Of a DNA stretch of 64,000 bases, positions 53,499-64,000 are shown in pieces; position 1 is the first letter of the stretch; every line of letters begins with the position of its first letter. The position numbers and the translations under genes are program-made. The notes under the pieces are model-generated. The model was not told the DNA's origin and did no database searches. It saw only the letters and a program-made list of their open reading frames with translations. The DNA is taken from positions 168,354,319-168,418,318 of the forward strand of contig CM061140.1 in NCBI GenBank assembly GCA_030789695.1. The letters run 5' to 3'. This stretch comes from Scilla litardierei (Eukaryota; Streptophyta; Magnoliopsida; Asparagales; Asparagaceae).

Positions 53499-55104
53499 TG
53501 GTAGGAAAGACTCGGGTTTTGGTGTAAGAAATTTAAGGATTTGGGGAAAAGAAGATATTTCTATAGATAAAAACACGAAATACAAGATAATTGAATCCAA
53601 ATAGAGAGGAAACCACTCTCCTAGCCTTTGATTCAAGATAAAGGCCTAATTCTCCAAGATCTAAAGTAGACTACTCATATTCTCTTCTACTCTCTAATTT
53701 CTTCTTGAAATTCAACATATCCCTAACCCTAACCCGTCCCTTGCTATATATAGGACCAACTTGTCCCTAATTACAAAAAAGCCCCCAAGGACCCAACATT
53801 ACCAAATTGCCACCCGGAGCCTAAAATCACTAAATTGCCACCGGCGTGGCCGCAACCCCCCATTCGTAACACTACTCCGTCTTCGAAAAAGCATTTTCTC
53901 CTCAACGTGGTGCATGAAGTCCATAGGCGTGCTAGAAATTGCTCGGTCCCTTCCGGATCAAACAGATGTGCGTCCCCTCCAGGATCAAAGGGCCACCCCA
54001 GGACGCCGCCGTCCTCTGCGAGATCTTGTCGCGACCGATCGGCAAACACATGAGCAGTATGGACCCGAAAAGTGATCCACACCATCGGTGAACCCTATCG
54101 GAGGTTCACCATAGTCCAGAATCAGCCGTTGTTGCCCAAAACCCTCTCCTCCGTCAAACACAGCCCCACGGAAGGGGCAAAAATCCGCCGTTTAGGGGAT
54201 CCGCACGGGGGGCTGGCGGCTCGTTGGATGTTTGCCAGCCCTCCGGCGGGACGTCAGTGGGTCACCGGCCTTAGGCGGGGCCGCGAGGCCCCAGGCAACC
54301 CGCTAGGATTTTGCCCGCCCCAAGCTGGGCCGCCTAGAGGCCGTGGAGCCCATAGTGGCCCTGTTGAGAGTCGTCGGTCTTTGGTGGGTCCTCCCACGCC
54401 TCGTTGGCCTCGGATCTCAATCATTGACTCTCCCCTTCTTCAGATCTACGCCGCTGGCATCCTTTCTTTTCAGATCTGGTAGATCTGAGCTTGTGAGCTC
54501 TTTTGGAGGAAGGACAGCCTCCGAAATTTTCAACCGCGACTCCTCAAGGTTTTAAATCATAGCTGCTGCTTTAGCGGTGATTTCATGATGCATCTCTACA
54601 AAGATTTGCTTCATCGAGGATCTCAAGCTCTCCGCTAGTTGGCGGCTCATCTCTGTGACGTGTTGCTTCAACATGAATCTCAACTTCTCTAGATCCGCCA
54701 TTGATTCCAGAACCAAACGCTTTGATGCCAATTTGTTAGGAAAGACTAAAGTTTTGGTGGACGAAATTTAGGTATTTGGGGAAAAGGTGAGATTTTTATA
54801 GATAAAAACATGAAATACAAGATAATTAGTTACAACTAGATAGGAACCTATTCTCCTTAGTCTTTGATTCGAGATAAAGGCCTAATTCTCCAAAATCTAA
54901 ACTAGACTACTCATATTCGCTTCTTCTCTCTAGTTTCCTCTTCAAATTCAACATATCCCTAACACTAACCCCTCCCTCACTATATGTAGGACTCACTTGT
55001 CCTTAATTAGAAAAATGCACTTAGTGCCCAAAATTACAAAATTACCGCTCAGAGCCCAAAATCACTAGATTGCCACTGGTGTGGCTGCAACCCCATTCCC
55101 TACA
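53499..55104 (-). mobile_element. Element G: small non-autonomous LTR element (1.6 kb)
   Basis: LTRs of ~373 bp (53499-53871) and 371 bp (54734-55104) are flanked by the TSD GTCTA (53494-53498, 55105-55109). On the minus strand the primer site TTGGCATCAAAGCG (about 54717-54730) adjoins the right LTR, and a purine tract ends at 53872. A short gag-like N-terminus (MADLEKLRFMLKQHV) follows the primer site. The internal part (862 bp) is GC-rich with overlapping frames but no pol. The LTRs differ considerably, so it is old. The size fits a large TRIM-type element. Confidence 0.85.
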
Positions 55105-55109
55105 GTCTA

Positions 55110-55463
55110 TTCCCGAGCATTTCCTCTTAATCAATGAAATTTCGGGCCATCACAGTAGGTGCAAAAGAAGATTTTGCCAAGGAGATCCCGTCTCATTATC
55201 GTTTTATTCTTTAGGCTAGTATGTTAGTAAAAATCTTGCATAAAGCTATCTAAGGTGGCTTCAAGGGATCATATGAAATTTTCTCCCAAATGTTAACATT
55301 CATGTATCCAATGTGCCAATGACATGTGTATCCACGCTACAACAAACAAGCAACTACTCATCAATCTTAAGATCCTACTTTACTATTTCAGCATGTTATC
55401 GGGACTTCGCATTACTTTTTCCAAATCCTCTAAACCAGTGACTAAAATTTCCTTTATCGAGGG
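55110..55463 (+). pseudogene. LINE reverse transcriptase remnant, second part
   Basis: Continues the LINE RT beyond G with CQGDPVSL (from RQGDPLSP) and, around 55330-55440, LLINLKILLYYFSMLSGLRITFSKS, the usual post-catalytic segment. It ends where an old Sire-type LTR begins. Confidence 0.7.
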
Positions 55464-56161
55464 TGTAACATATATGGATCACTTAGAAGACAAGTACACA
55501 CTAGAGGGAAAGAGTGAATAGTGTCCAATGAAATATAAAATCCATTTACGAAATTCTACCTAAGTTGTTAATTAGAGTTACCTACTTAAAACTTAATCAA
55601 CCATATCCATTAACAATATAATCAAGCACAACGAAAACAAATACCAGTATGCAAGATAATAACAATGAGCACAAAGAGAATTAGACAATCACAATCAATC
55701 AATATACCATGGTTCAAGCAACACTTGTCCTATATCCAACCACACGTCTTCGCAAGGACATAAATATACTAAAACGCGTCTCCAATGAGACAAGGATTAC
55801 AACACGTCCACAATGGACAAATATGTCACCTATGAGACAAAGAAAAACCTCTTCAATGAGAGAAAACACCTCACACAAAATGTGAGTAGAAAATACTTAC
55901 AATCATTTTTACCAATAGCCTTGTTTTGAAGCTCTTGTGAGAAGTGATGTGGCTATAGGGAGGATCTCCAAAAGATAAGAAACGTGAAAGCACTTTGAGA
56001 TCTAAACTTGACCCAGAAAAATTATGAGAACACTTTGAAAAACTATGGCCAATGAGAGGGTTTCGCTTAAAAGCTTTTGCACTTAAAAACTCTTTTTACT
56101 CAAGAAAAATTGATCATTCAATTCACGCAAAAATATCTAACAATCCTCAATATATATGCAA
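55464..56161 (-). mobile_element. Old Sire-type LTR in the intron, 3' part
   Basis: It starts (plus orientation) TGTAACATATATGG and shares the TAGAGGG...GTGAATAGTG block with the B and K LTRs. TATATATTG on the minus strand at about 56148-56157 is a TATA box candidate. It is split by the solo LTR at 56167-57550. Confidence 0.55.
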
Positions 56162-56166
56162 CAAAT

Positions 56167-57550
56167 TGTTAGTGGTTTTGCCCTAGGCCAAATATTTGGA
56201 CCTTTATGTTATGTCATTTTCATTAATAAAATGTTTCTCTTCTTGTTATTATTATATTGCTTGCATGTTTCTTTATAATTATATTTGAATAGCTTTTTTG
56301 TTATTCTAAACATCCCTAGTCATTCGTCGTTAAAGGATTAATAATGAATTACGACTAGTATGGGTTTGGTTGATAATTATGAGATAATTATACGTATGGT
56401 GATACAAATCAAACTTATAGGTACTTGTTGGAGAACATGTACTGGATAGACTCGCTATGAGATCATTACATGGATTAGTGTCATAAATGATCTCATAATA
56501 ATTATGTCATAAAATCCTTAGACCTGAGATCATCACAGATTCCTATATAAGAAACATCATGTTTTGACATAACCAAACATTATCTTTAATCAGATAATCA
56601 TAAAGATTATGGTTGAACATGATGTGAATTATGCAGAGGAACGTGAATGAACAAGATGGAATTTGTCCATCTCTTATGAGAGAGATATCTAATGGGCCCC
56701 TCGATAAGTAGGACTGAGAAATGCATGGCCGTGCTCAAATGAATGTCATTTGATTTTATCAGTCTCCTTAGAAAGCGAGAAATTAAATGTTTGAACAATA
56801 TAAGTATGACACTGTCCATGACTTATGTTCAAATAAGATATCGTGTGACAAAAGGATTATGACATGTTCTATTGGTTAGGTTAATATCGGACTAACGATA
56901 TTCATATTAATTGGATAGTCATAATGTCTTGCTAGAGACCAATTATGACTTGTGGGCTTCTAATGAAGATTAGGCCCACTGCCAATTTAATATGAGCCTA
57001 TTGGGTCGCACACAAAGAACGAAATGGATAGGATAAGGTTTAAACATGATTTCGAATATGATTTGAAATTCGTAATAAGGTGAAATATCTTAACCGTCAG
57101 ATATCGTATCTCGTTAAGATATTATCCCTAAGCTATCGCCGCTTAACTGAAATACGTTAATGAGTTAACGTGGGATTCTTATCCCTAAGATAGCGTCGCG
57201 TAACTGAATGTTGTTAAGGGATTAACGTAGGATTCTATATAAGATATAGAATCACGATTTTCAGTTTTACGTTTTTTTCAATCTATCTCCTCCGTTTTTG
57301 AGAAAAACAAAGAGCGAGAGAAACCCTAGTTGCGGCAAAGGAGCTAGCACCCTCGCAAGTCCTGTTCGTGACGTTCGCGTGTGGATACTGATTGAGGGTG
57401 GTCGTTCGTAGAGCAGCACCTGTAGTCCGACGGATTCAGATCGTCACAAAGGTTAGTAATCGATACGAATCAATTAGAAACGCATGGATCTTGGTAGGTT
57501 TCTATTTTCCGCTGCGTATAAAGTAGTTATGCATGATAGAAACCCTAACA
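56167..57550 (+). mobile_element. Copia-type solo LTR (1384 bp)
   Basis: TGTTAGTGGTTTTGCCC...GAAACCCTAACA with the TSD CAAAT at 56162-56166 and 57551-57555. No internal domain. Family not certain; strand is assumed from TG/CA and layout only. Confidence 0.85.
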
Positions 57551-57555
57551 CAAAT

Positions 57556-57715
57556 CATGCCAAACAGATTTCCAAAATGCTCCTCCAACAGCTAGAAAAA
57601 TATACTATGATAGCATAGTTGGTAGCCACTAATCTACCACACTTCATCCACTGGTTGACTAGTCGCCGACTGATTGATCAATGGGACAATAGTGGTCGAC
57701 TGCTCAGCATGTCAA
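57556..57715 (-). mobile_element. Old Sire-type LTR in the intron, 5' part
   Basis: Continues the LTR split at 56161. It contains GACTAGTCGCCGACTGATTG and GTGGTCGACTGC, degenerate GTCG palindromes at the position of the arrays in the younger LTRs. Confidence 0.45.
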
Positions 57716-58420
57716 AGTTTCTAATAGATCTTAGAAGCAAATCTGAACTTTATTGATGAAAATAGGAATAAAAAGATAACTTTGGCTACAATTATAAAAG
57801 GCAACCACCCTTTCAAGACGCCGGTATAGAGGACGTCCACACTATCCCTTGGATAATATCACAATAATCAATAATCAAACCTGATTAGGGCCGGCTACAA
57901 CCCTCCCCTCTAATACAATTTTACAAAATAGCAAATTACCCAAATGCCCCCATAGTAATTAAAATAGATTAAAAAGGCCAAGAGTTGCGAAAACGCCCCT
58001 TATTTAGTTGGATGGGTCCGGTCCCATGTTGTGCTGCCTGCATGTAATAATGGGCACATCATTATTCCACCCAAAAGAACCACATTGTCTGCAAGGTGGA
58101 AGTCTGGAAGCTGATGCGCCATGACACTCTCCAACTCCCACGTGCTCTCGTGCTCCAACAAGCCCGTCTATCTCACCAACACTTCCCGCTCCTCGTGCTC
58201 CTCATGCGAATCCCCTTCAGTTCCTCACGCTTTAAGATCACATTCATATCTTTTGTCAATAGCACTGACAGCGTAGGAGAGGATGTATGTTCGCCGATCA
58301 CCTGACGAAGATGAGACACATGGAAAACAGGATGGATGACTGATCCTAGGGTAACCTCAAATTCTTTGAAAGATACAAAGATTGTTCAGCTGGATATCTT
58401 TTATTATCACCAGTATATCC
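57716..58420 (-). pseudogene. Gypsy integrase C-terminus (minus strand) and flanking LTR debris
   Basis: At 58334-58287 the minus strand reads HPVFHVSHLRQVIGEH, the conserved Gypsy integrase/chromodomain junction, preceded by EVTLGSVI. The continuation to ~58030 has stops and frameshifts. 57716-57950 may be its LTR. Confidence 0.7.
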
Positions 58421-58599
58421 TTAACAACCTATAGGACTCCACTTCAATAACACGTTGGTAGCTTATCTTATCCAAAATTCTTAGAGATATTAAAATTTTC
58501 ATTAGATCCAACACATATTGAACTGTTGTGCACCCTGATTTTAATAGTCCAAATACCGATCATCTTTCAAGGTGTTGTTTTCCATTAAAGTAATTTCCC

Positions 58600-58775
58600 C
58601 GTGATCTTCTCATATGTTGTGATCATCATTATCTTCATCATCATCATCTTCTTCTTCTATAATGTCAACAATAGATTTGCCATATTGTGCTTTCTTCTAA
58701 TCCTTCACCTTCTTCTCTGGGCAATCATATTTCAAATGCCCTTTCTACTTGCAGGAGTGGCAATCAGTATTCTTT
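58600..58775 (-). pseudogene. Copia gag zinc-knuckle fragment (minus strand)
   Basis: The minus strand encodes DCHSCK-stop-KGHLKYDCPEKKVKD followed by an acidic segment. This is a Copia Gag zinc knuckle (CX2CX4HX4C) with a stop inside. Confidence 0.6.
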
Positions 58776-58989
58776 AACCATCTTAATCTGCTTAAAGATG
58801 ATGAAGCTTTTGAACCCGTATTTGATCGATCATGTCGATTTCCTCTAGAACTCTTTGCAACCAAACCTTACACACTTACACTTGCACTTCTTTGGTAATA
58901 TTAAAAGCTTTTTGTCGCGACTCGTGAAAGTGGATGGAACATCATATGTCTTCTAGGGCCTGAGTGTCTCGATCACCATGACTTTGGTT

Positions 58990-59112
58990 TGAACAATACG
59001 CGGAGTCCATGGGGCATTTTAACCGTAATTAGTGCCAAAGTGATCCTCAATCTTTCGTTAGAGTTACCACGGTAGGAAGACTCTTCTAGTGGTGTATGTT
59101 GATGACATTATG
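58990..59112 (+). pseudogene. Copia RT fragment H, first part
   Basis: LLVVYVDDIMIT at about 59078-59113 is the Copia RT catalytic box. The frame is cut by a Sire-type LTR and resumes near 60425. Confidence 0.7.
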
Positions 59113-59114
59113 AT

Positions 59115-60420
59115 TACTGAACAAAATGTTGACCTGAGATGCAAATAGATACATTAGAGGGGGTGAATAGTGTATATGAAAATAAAACGTTCCTCTAAAA
59201 ATTCTCCCTAAGATTAAAATAGAGTTACCTAAATTTAATCTTAATAAACTTGCAATAATATAGATTAGCACATCAGAAATAAAGAGTATGCAAGAGATAA
59301 ACAAGTCAAGAGATCACAATCACAGACACAACAAATTTATCATGTTCATCCCTCCAGGGCTAATCCAATCTCTAAATCTCTATTGGGCTTTAATCTACTA
59401 TTATAACAAAATAGTACAACGACCCACCTCACGGGCTCCAACGAGGATTTACAAACCACTCATATTGCCTACAACAAGGATTTTTCACCACATCACCTAC
59501 ACCGAGGATGTCCCTCTCATATAATGCAAATGAGAAAATACTTACATAGCTTTGAAGATACAAATACCTAGAGCCGAAGAAGTGAAGCTCATGTGAAAAA
59601 GTGCTGCTATAAGAAGGACCTGATCTCTACAGATAAGAAATAGTTTTGGGAGATGATGAGTTTTAGGCCAAAGAAAAATGAAGCGCTTTTGGGAATTTTT
59701 GGCCATGAGTTGATTGAAAAACTTTAAGCTTGAAAACCTTTTTCTATGAAAAGTATTGCTCAATAATCTTGTATAAAACACATAGACAATTCATCTATAT
59801 ATAGAGATAGATTCTGTATAAAACAGCTCCACAAAATCATCTCTCAACGGATAGAAAAAAACACAATCGTGTCAATCAACATGTCAAATGTGACCGTTGG
59901 GGGGTCTGGGAGTCGACTCATATTCTGCTAGGAGTCGACTCCTGGCAGGAAACAGAAAGTCCCGCGAGAAGCCAGTTGATCAGGAGTCGACTCATGTACA
60001 TCTAGGAGTCTACTCATGGGTCGACTCCCAGCACAACAAAAGTCACCTCCTGAATCAACTCCTAGACTAATATATATATGGTACAGAATATAAACATAAG
60101 GAAATGACTTTAAAACATTTTTAAAGGAATCTTAAGTGTGTGTGTGTGTGTGTGTGTGAGCTTCAAGCATGGCTTTAATAATCTGCGACGAGAAATAAAA
60201 AGTTACATCAAAAATAAAACTTTTACATAGAAGTCACTTGATACAAGCTTCATACTCCAAGTTCCTCGTCTAGCTTTCATTGATCTTTAGCTTTGTTGAA
60301 CTCACTCCTAGCTTTGAGATGATCTTGATTTGCCTTAAGTTCTTATACATTCATTCATAAATGTTAGATGCCATGTTTGATCATCATCAAAACTACACGA
60401 GCTAAGACTCAATAACTCAA
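59115..60420 (-). mobile_element. Sire-type solo LTR (K) inside Copia fragment H
   Basis: It shares ACATTAGAGGGGGTGAATAGTG near one end and TTTTGATGATGATCAAAC near the other with the E and B LTRs. In minus-strand order it has GGAGTCGACTC-type palindromes (about 60050-59917), then TATATATA (59803-59796). A (GT)n run is at 60136-60158. Ends are approximate; I could not fix the TSD. Confidence 0.65.
59909..60060. repeat. GGAGTCGACTC palindrome cluster in LTR K
   Basis: Five or more copies of (G)GGAGTCGACTC(A/C)T and partial forms around the AGTCGACT core, upstream of the TATA box. Confidence 0.8.
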
Positions 60421-60424
60421 CGCA

Positions 60425-61326
60425 TAATACCTTTGATATCAAAGATTGAAGCAGATCATTCAGAAGAAGATTCAAACTAAGGACATTAGGCCTCTCAATA
60501 TTTCACTAAGATAAAGGTGGCATCCTCGTGGAAATGTATATTTATCCTAATAGAAATACACCTTGGATATGACATCAATGATAGAGATGTCAGTATGTAG
60601 GCCTATCACTTAGCCTATGGATCTTAAATAATTTTAAAATGGTACATGAGATTAGTTGGCAAGCCAAATTACTTACTATGATACATTCTAATATTGCTTT
60701 CATTGTTAGAATACTGAGTCAGTTCAGGTCTTACTCAAGAAATGCACATTGGGATAATGTGATACGAATTTCAAGATACATGAAGAGTGCACTAGGCAAG
60801 AGTCTTCTGTACTTTGATTGTGGCTGTTGTAAAGTTGCATCCTTGCATCATTCTCTTATACAAATTACTAAATTAGGAAGGTTCACCATTTGATCAACAA
60901 TCACCAACTGGTTATTCTGTATCCATTACAGGTAATTTAGCTTCTTGAAAAAGTAAGAACAAATAGTTGACTCTTGATCCAACGTAGAGCCTGAGTACAA
61001 AGCGACAGCAAATACCACTGACAAGTTGGTATAAAATCAGCAACTACTTTTTGAGCTTGGGTTTTTGACACCGACTCCTATAAAGTAGTATTGCAACAAC
61101 AAAGTAGTTATATATATTGCCAACAACATTGTTTTCTATGTAAGGATAAAACACAAATAGATTGTCACATAGTGAGATAATAGAGTGACAAGAAGGTAAT
61201 AGAGACAAGACATGTTGGCTCTATGAATTAGCTGGAGGATATGTTTACCACGCCTTTGGGAAAGGAGATAGTGAGGTACATCTATGACCCACCGGAAAGA
61301 TATATATGCTCCAACTTAAGGAGGAG
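60425..61326 (+). pseudogene. Copia RT/RNase H fragment H, second part
   Basis: Readable in the + frames are HSNIAFIVRILSQF, AHWDNVIRISRYMKSALGKSLLYFD, EPEYKATANTT and ELGF, ending in a purine tract (AAGGAGGAG) before TGTTGAGAG (61327), a likely LTR start. Many stops. Confidence 0.7.
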
Positions 61327-62412
61327 TGTTGAGAGATGCAATAGTTAATAGTTAGGATGGTTCAATGTAAAAGTACTAACACAAAAGTAATATAAAATAA
61401 TAGATCACACGAAGAGATTAAAAAATTTTCCAAAAATCCTTCCCTTTAGAATAATCATCTCAAATAATTTACAACTATATTAAACATCAATACACATTTT
61501 ACTTTGCAAGCTACAAGACTAATCTCATAATCATGAAGCAAGCGGGCTAACATAGTCTAGGATCAAGTTGTCACCTAACACAAAGATCGACATGTTATCA
61601 TACTTTAAGACCTTGGAGACATTACTACACCAATATAGATACATATTAATGATGTCTGAAACTATATGTGATCTAGAGTAGGGTGTATAACCTTTTTACA
61701 CATCGCCAGATTTGAACTAGCAAACAGAATGTACATGATGTATCAAATTCGAATCCAACCATATGTACATGGAATTTCTTTTCAAATAACATTAGATGGT
61801 CTGAAATATTCATGCCCTAGTTATAAGAGGAGTTCCCAAGTTTATTGCCTGTCTAAATTGCTTCATGATTGATTGCTCAGATCACAGATATTGTCAGTGT
61901 CAGAGGAATACATATAGCAGGTTGACGTTATTAGATAGAATGTTTGTTCAAAACAAACTTCAAGCTCAAGCAACCAAACTTTTCAATATCCATCTTCTGA
62001 AGCAGATGTTTTACTGCAGACATAACACATGAACTGATATATTACACACTAGACTGGGCCTTGAAAAGGAAAACGAAGTCAATACAATAGCACAACTTCA
62101 TTTGCATGATTTGCAGTGCCGAGAAATGAGCTGAGGCAAGAAACATGTGCTTCCTTTGCTTGCAAACGCAAACTCAATACCGCCGGGGGGTGCGTGTTAC
62201 GCCCCAACATTTATCTTGTGAGGGGTACTGAATAAAATTGAAAAAGATCTAAATCTAATAGTGCATTAGATGTACACAAATTCAGGAACATACTCTTTAA
62301 AACACATCATGCAGAATGAGGCGATCTACATGAGATCAAACTTTTATTATTGATATATAATCAAAATTGCCAAAGAACAATCAGCCAATCAGACGTAAGA
62401 GTGTTTACTCAC

Positions 62413-62659
62413 CTTTAAAACTTGCGCCAACAGCGTAGGCTTTTGACATAACAACTTCTGACATGTCGGCACCATCTAACTTTGCATCTGACATCAGAGC
62501 TGCTGAAAGTGTTTTCCCCTTCAGGTTTGTTTTATCGTTTGTGTAATCACAAAAACGGAGGTCAAGTGGCTTGTCATATACACCATTTGCTTGACCAATG
62601 GTGTTTCCCACAAATGCACGCTCACAACGATTAGGGTCCGTTGATAAGGGAGGCAATCT
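62413..62659 (-). CDS. Thylakoid lumenal 17.4 kDa-type protein, internal exon
   Basis: Runs from acceptor TTCTTTGTAG to donor AAAG/GTGAGT. It encodes LPPLSTDPNRCERAFVGNT, IGQANGVYDKPLDLRFCDYT and NLKGKTLSAALMSDAKLDGA, ending ASFK. It joins in frame to 52127, giving a continuous pentapeptide series. The first exon(s) with the chloroplast and lumen transit peptide are not seen up to 64000, so the gene is cut by the window edge or has another long intron. The apparent start at 62656 is a TTG inside the exon and is not a start. Confidence 0.88.
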
Positions 62660-64000
62660 CTACAAAGAAGAAAATGAAATGAACATAAAGCCAAATGTTT
62701 GGATGAGCAATAACAATTACACATCTTCAAGAATAAAACTTCGTGACTAAAGGATGGGGTTTCAATTGTGATCAGGAATTTACAGTGCCATTTTTCAAAA
62801 CCACAAGCAAACTAGAGGAGATATTCTGGAAGACAATTTTACGAAGAACCATGAACAACTCAAAAGGATAAGGGAAAAAGAGTTCAAATGTCGTAAAAGA
62901 TCCTCATAAAGACATGCAAGACATGCAAGGAGACATTTCAAGTTCTACATCACTCCAATCTTTCATTTCCTTTAAAATCTCACTATTTTCACTCAGCCTA
63001 ATTTTTCAATCATACATATAGTACACACCATGGGCCTCTACATCACTTCAATAGACAACTCTTATGTATTTGATTTAAGATATTCAATTGACTATGCAGA
63101 TAGAATAAAATGGAATTCTTCTCTATCATAAACAAATATATATAACAAAATAAAGATAAGAATGATTTTTTCTACAAGTTTCTGCTACCATTTGTTCTAA
63201 ATTAACTGTTGCCAATCGGATTTTGCTCTTCAAGTAAATCAATCACTTGTTTTATTGCTAGAGGAGCCGTTCAAGGATTAGAGGGGACCCCAATTGTTAT
63301 TAATAGAGATGGGGAACAACTTTAAATTTCTTTTGCTTGGGTGAGAAAGGGCAAGTTTTAAATATCAAATTCCATCAAAGAAATATAATTGTTAAAGATA
63401 GTGGATTAATATATGGCACAGAAGCAAGTCATAAGAGTACAAGAAAAAAATAGGATAATAGAAACACAAATGACACAATGATTTGCTTAGTTTGGTATGA
63501 TGGCATATGCCCACTGGCTATGGCAGATTGATGTTTTGCTATCTTAGAAAGGGACAGTTACATCTAGACTGATATCTCGATACAATGAGATAATCATAGA
63601 AATTACAAGAGAACGGAAGAAAAAGGCATGTGATGAGAAAATGACAATGGACATATTGGAGTATGATTCCTAATCTGTCTTATTTCCTTTTATTTTACCT
63701 TCCTAAAGAAGCTTGGATGCATGTCAAATCATTTGTTGTCTTGGAATCTAAATTATGGCACACCCATGAATTTCATTATTCTTCTTAATGAGTCAAACAT
63801 GAGCCCTACTCAAATTAGGAACCATTCTGGCATATCGGGTTTGTATAACATGAGTCATAATCCAACAATAATAAGAACAAAGAATGTTTAAGGGACCAAA
63901 ATTTTCAAGTGTATACGGATGAAATTTAGAAAAAGGAGATATACGACTAGAGAAAGATAGGAGAGAAACCAGCAAAGTTTTCATTACTCTCAACGGGTTT
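62660..64000 (-). other. Upstream intron or 5' region of the lumenal protein gene
   Basis: AT-rich; I find neither a transit-peptide exon nor a transposon that I can support. Confidence 0.4.

Larger units (their letters stand above)
52128..62412 (-). other. 10.3-kb intron of the lumenal protein gene, filled with transposons
   Basis: Donor GTGAGT at 62412 and acceptor TTTGCAG at 52128 are canonical and keep the frame. The intron contains a LINE remnant, LTR element G, Sire-type LTR remnants, a solo LTR and Gypsy/Copia debris, described separately. 61330-62400 has no recognisable feature apart from a possible LTR start. Confidence 0.85.

Noticed and set aside
53715..53735. CCCTAACCCTAACCC telomere-like run
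   Set aside because: It is in the LTR of G, recurs diverged at about 54956, and is only two units long: a telo-box-like motif, not an interstitial telomere.

Overview
The window looks like nuclear DNA of a flowering plant, most likely a eudicot. The evidence is plant-type LTR retrotransposons, a GT8 GATL-type cell-wall gene, a eukaryotic tRNA-Gly(CCC) gene, and a chloroplast-lumen pentapeptide protein gene with spliceosomal introns. I cannot name the species. Only three host genes are supported: an intronless GATL gene (48942-49970, +), tRNA-Gly (51459-51529, -) and the 3' part of a thylakoid-lumen 17.4 kDa-type protein gene (51904-62659, -, continuing beyond the window). Nearly everything else is transposable elements, many nested, with boundaries fixed by target-site duplications (TSDs) that I could read directly.

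Layout. 1-822 is the 3' part of a Tekay-like Gypsy LTR. 823-15439 is the 3' end of an old Sire-type Copia element (E). Its LTR is split by Sire-type element A (3251-13986, TSD GAACC), and A's gag is split by a 3.4 kb Tekay-like solo LTR (5786-9172, TSD CTGTC). 15440-21846 holds a CA/TA-rich tract, CACTA-like ends, short tandem repeats, a probable minus-strand LTR and the tail of Copia element D. 21847-40073 is a young minus-strand Sire-type element B (TSD ACCTG) inserted in D. B's reverse transcriptase is split by a very young non-autonomous Athila-like element C (28042-33752, TSD CTCAT). 40925-47292 is a decayed short-LTR Copia element F (TSD CCTAT), followed directly by a 717 bp Mutator-like element with ~250 bp inverted repeats. 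The 10.3 kb intron of the lumen-protein gene contains a LINE remnant, a small LTR element G (TSD GTCTA), a solo LTR (TSD CAAAT), Sire-type LTR remnants and Gypsy/Copia debris.

The strongest signals lie in the Sire-type elements. (1) Each LTR family carries, just upstream of its TATA box, a cluster of short palindromes or inverted modules built on GTCG. The sequence differs between families but the position is kept. In A and B the family's own motif also recurs inside the element, directly upstream of an accessory ORF (ORF3). (2) A, B and E share a potential hairpin that spans the polypurine tract and the first bases of the 3' LTR. (3) A has gag and ORF3 but no pol, while B has gag, pol and ORF3. 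(4) Both A and B have a splice-acceptor-like TTTAG/TTCAG followed by GTACTC between gag and the pol position. Together these suggest that ORF3 has its own LTR-like promoter and that pol may be expressed by splicing. Both ideas are inferences.
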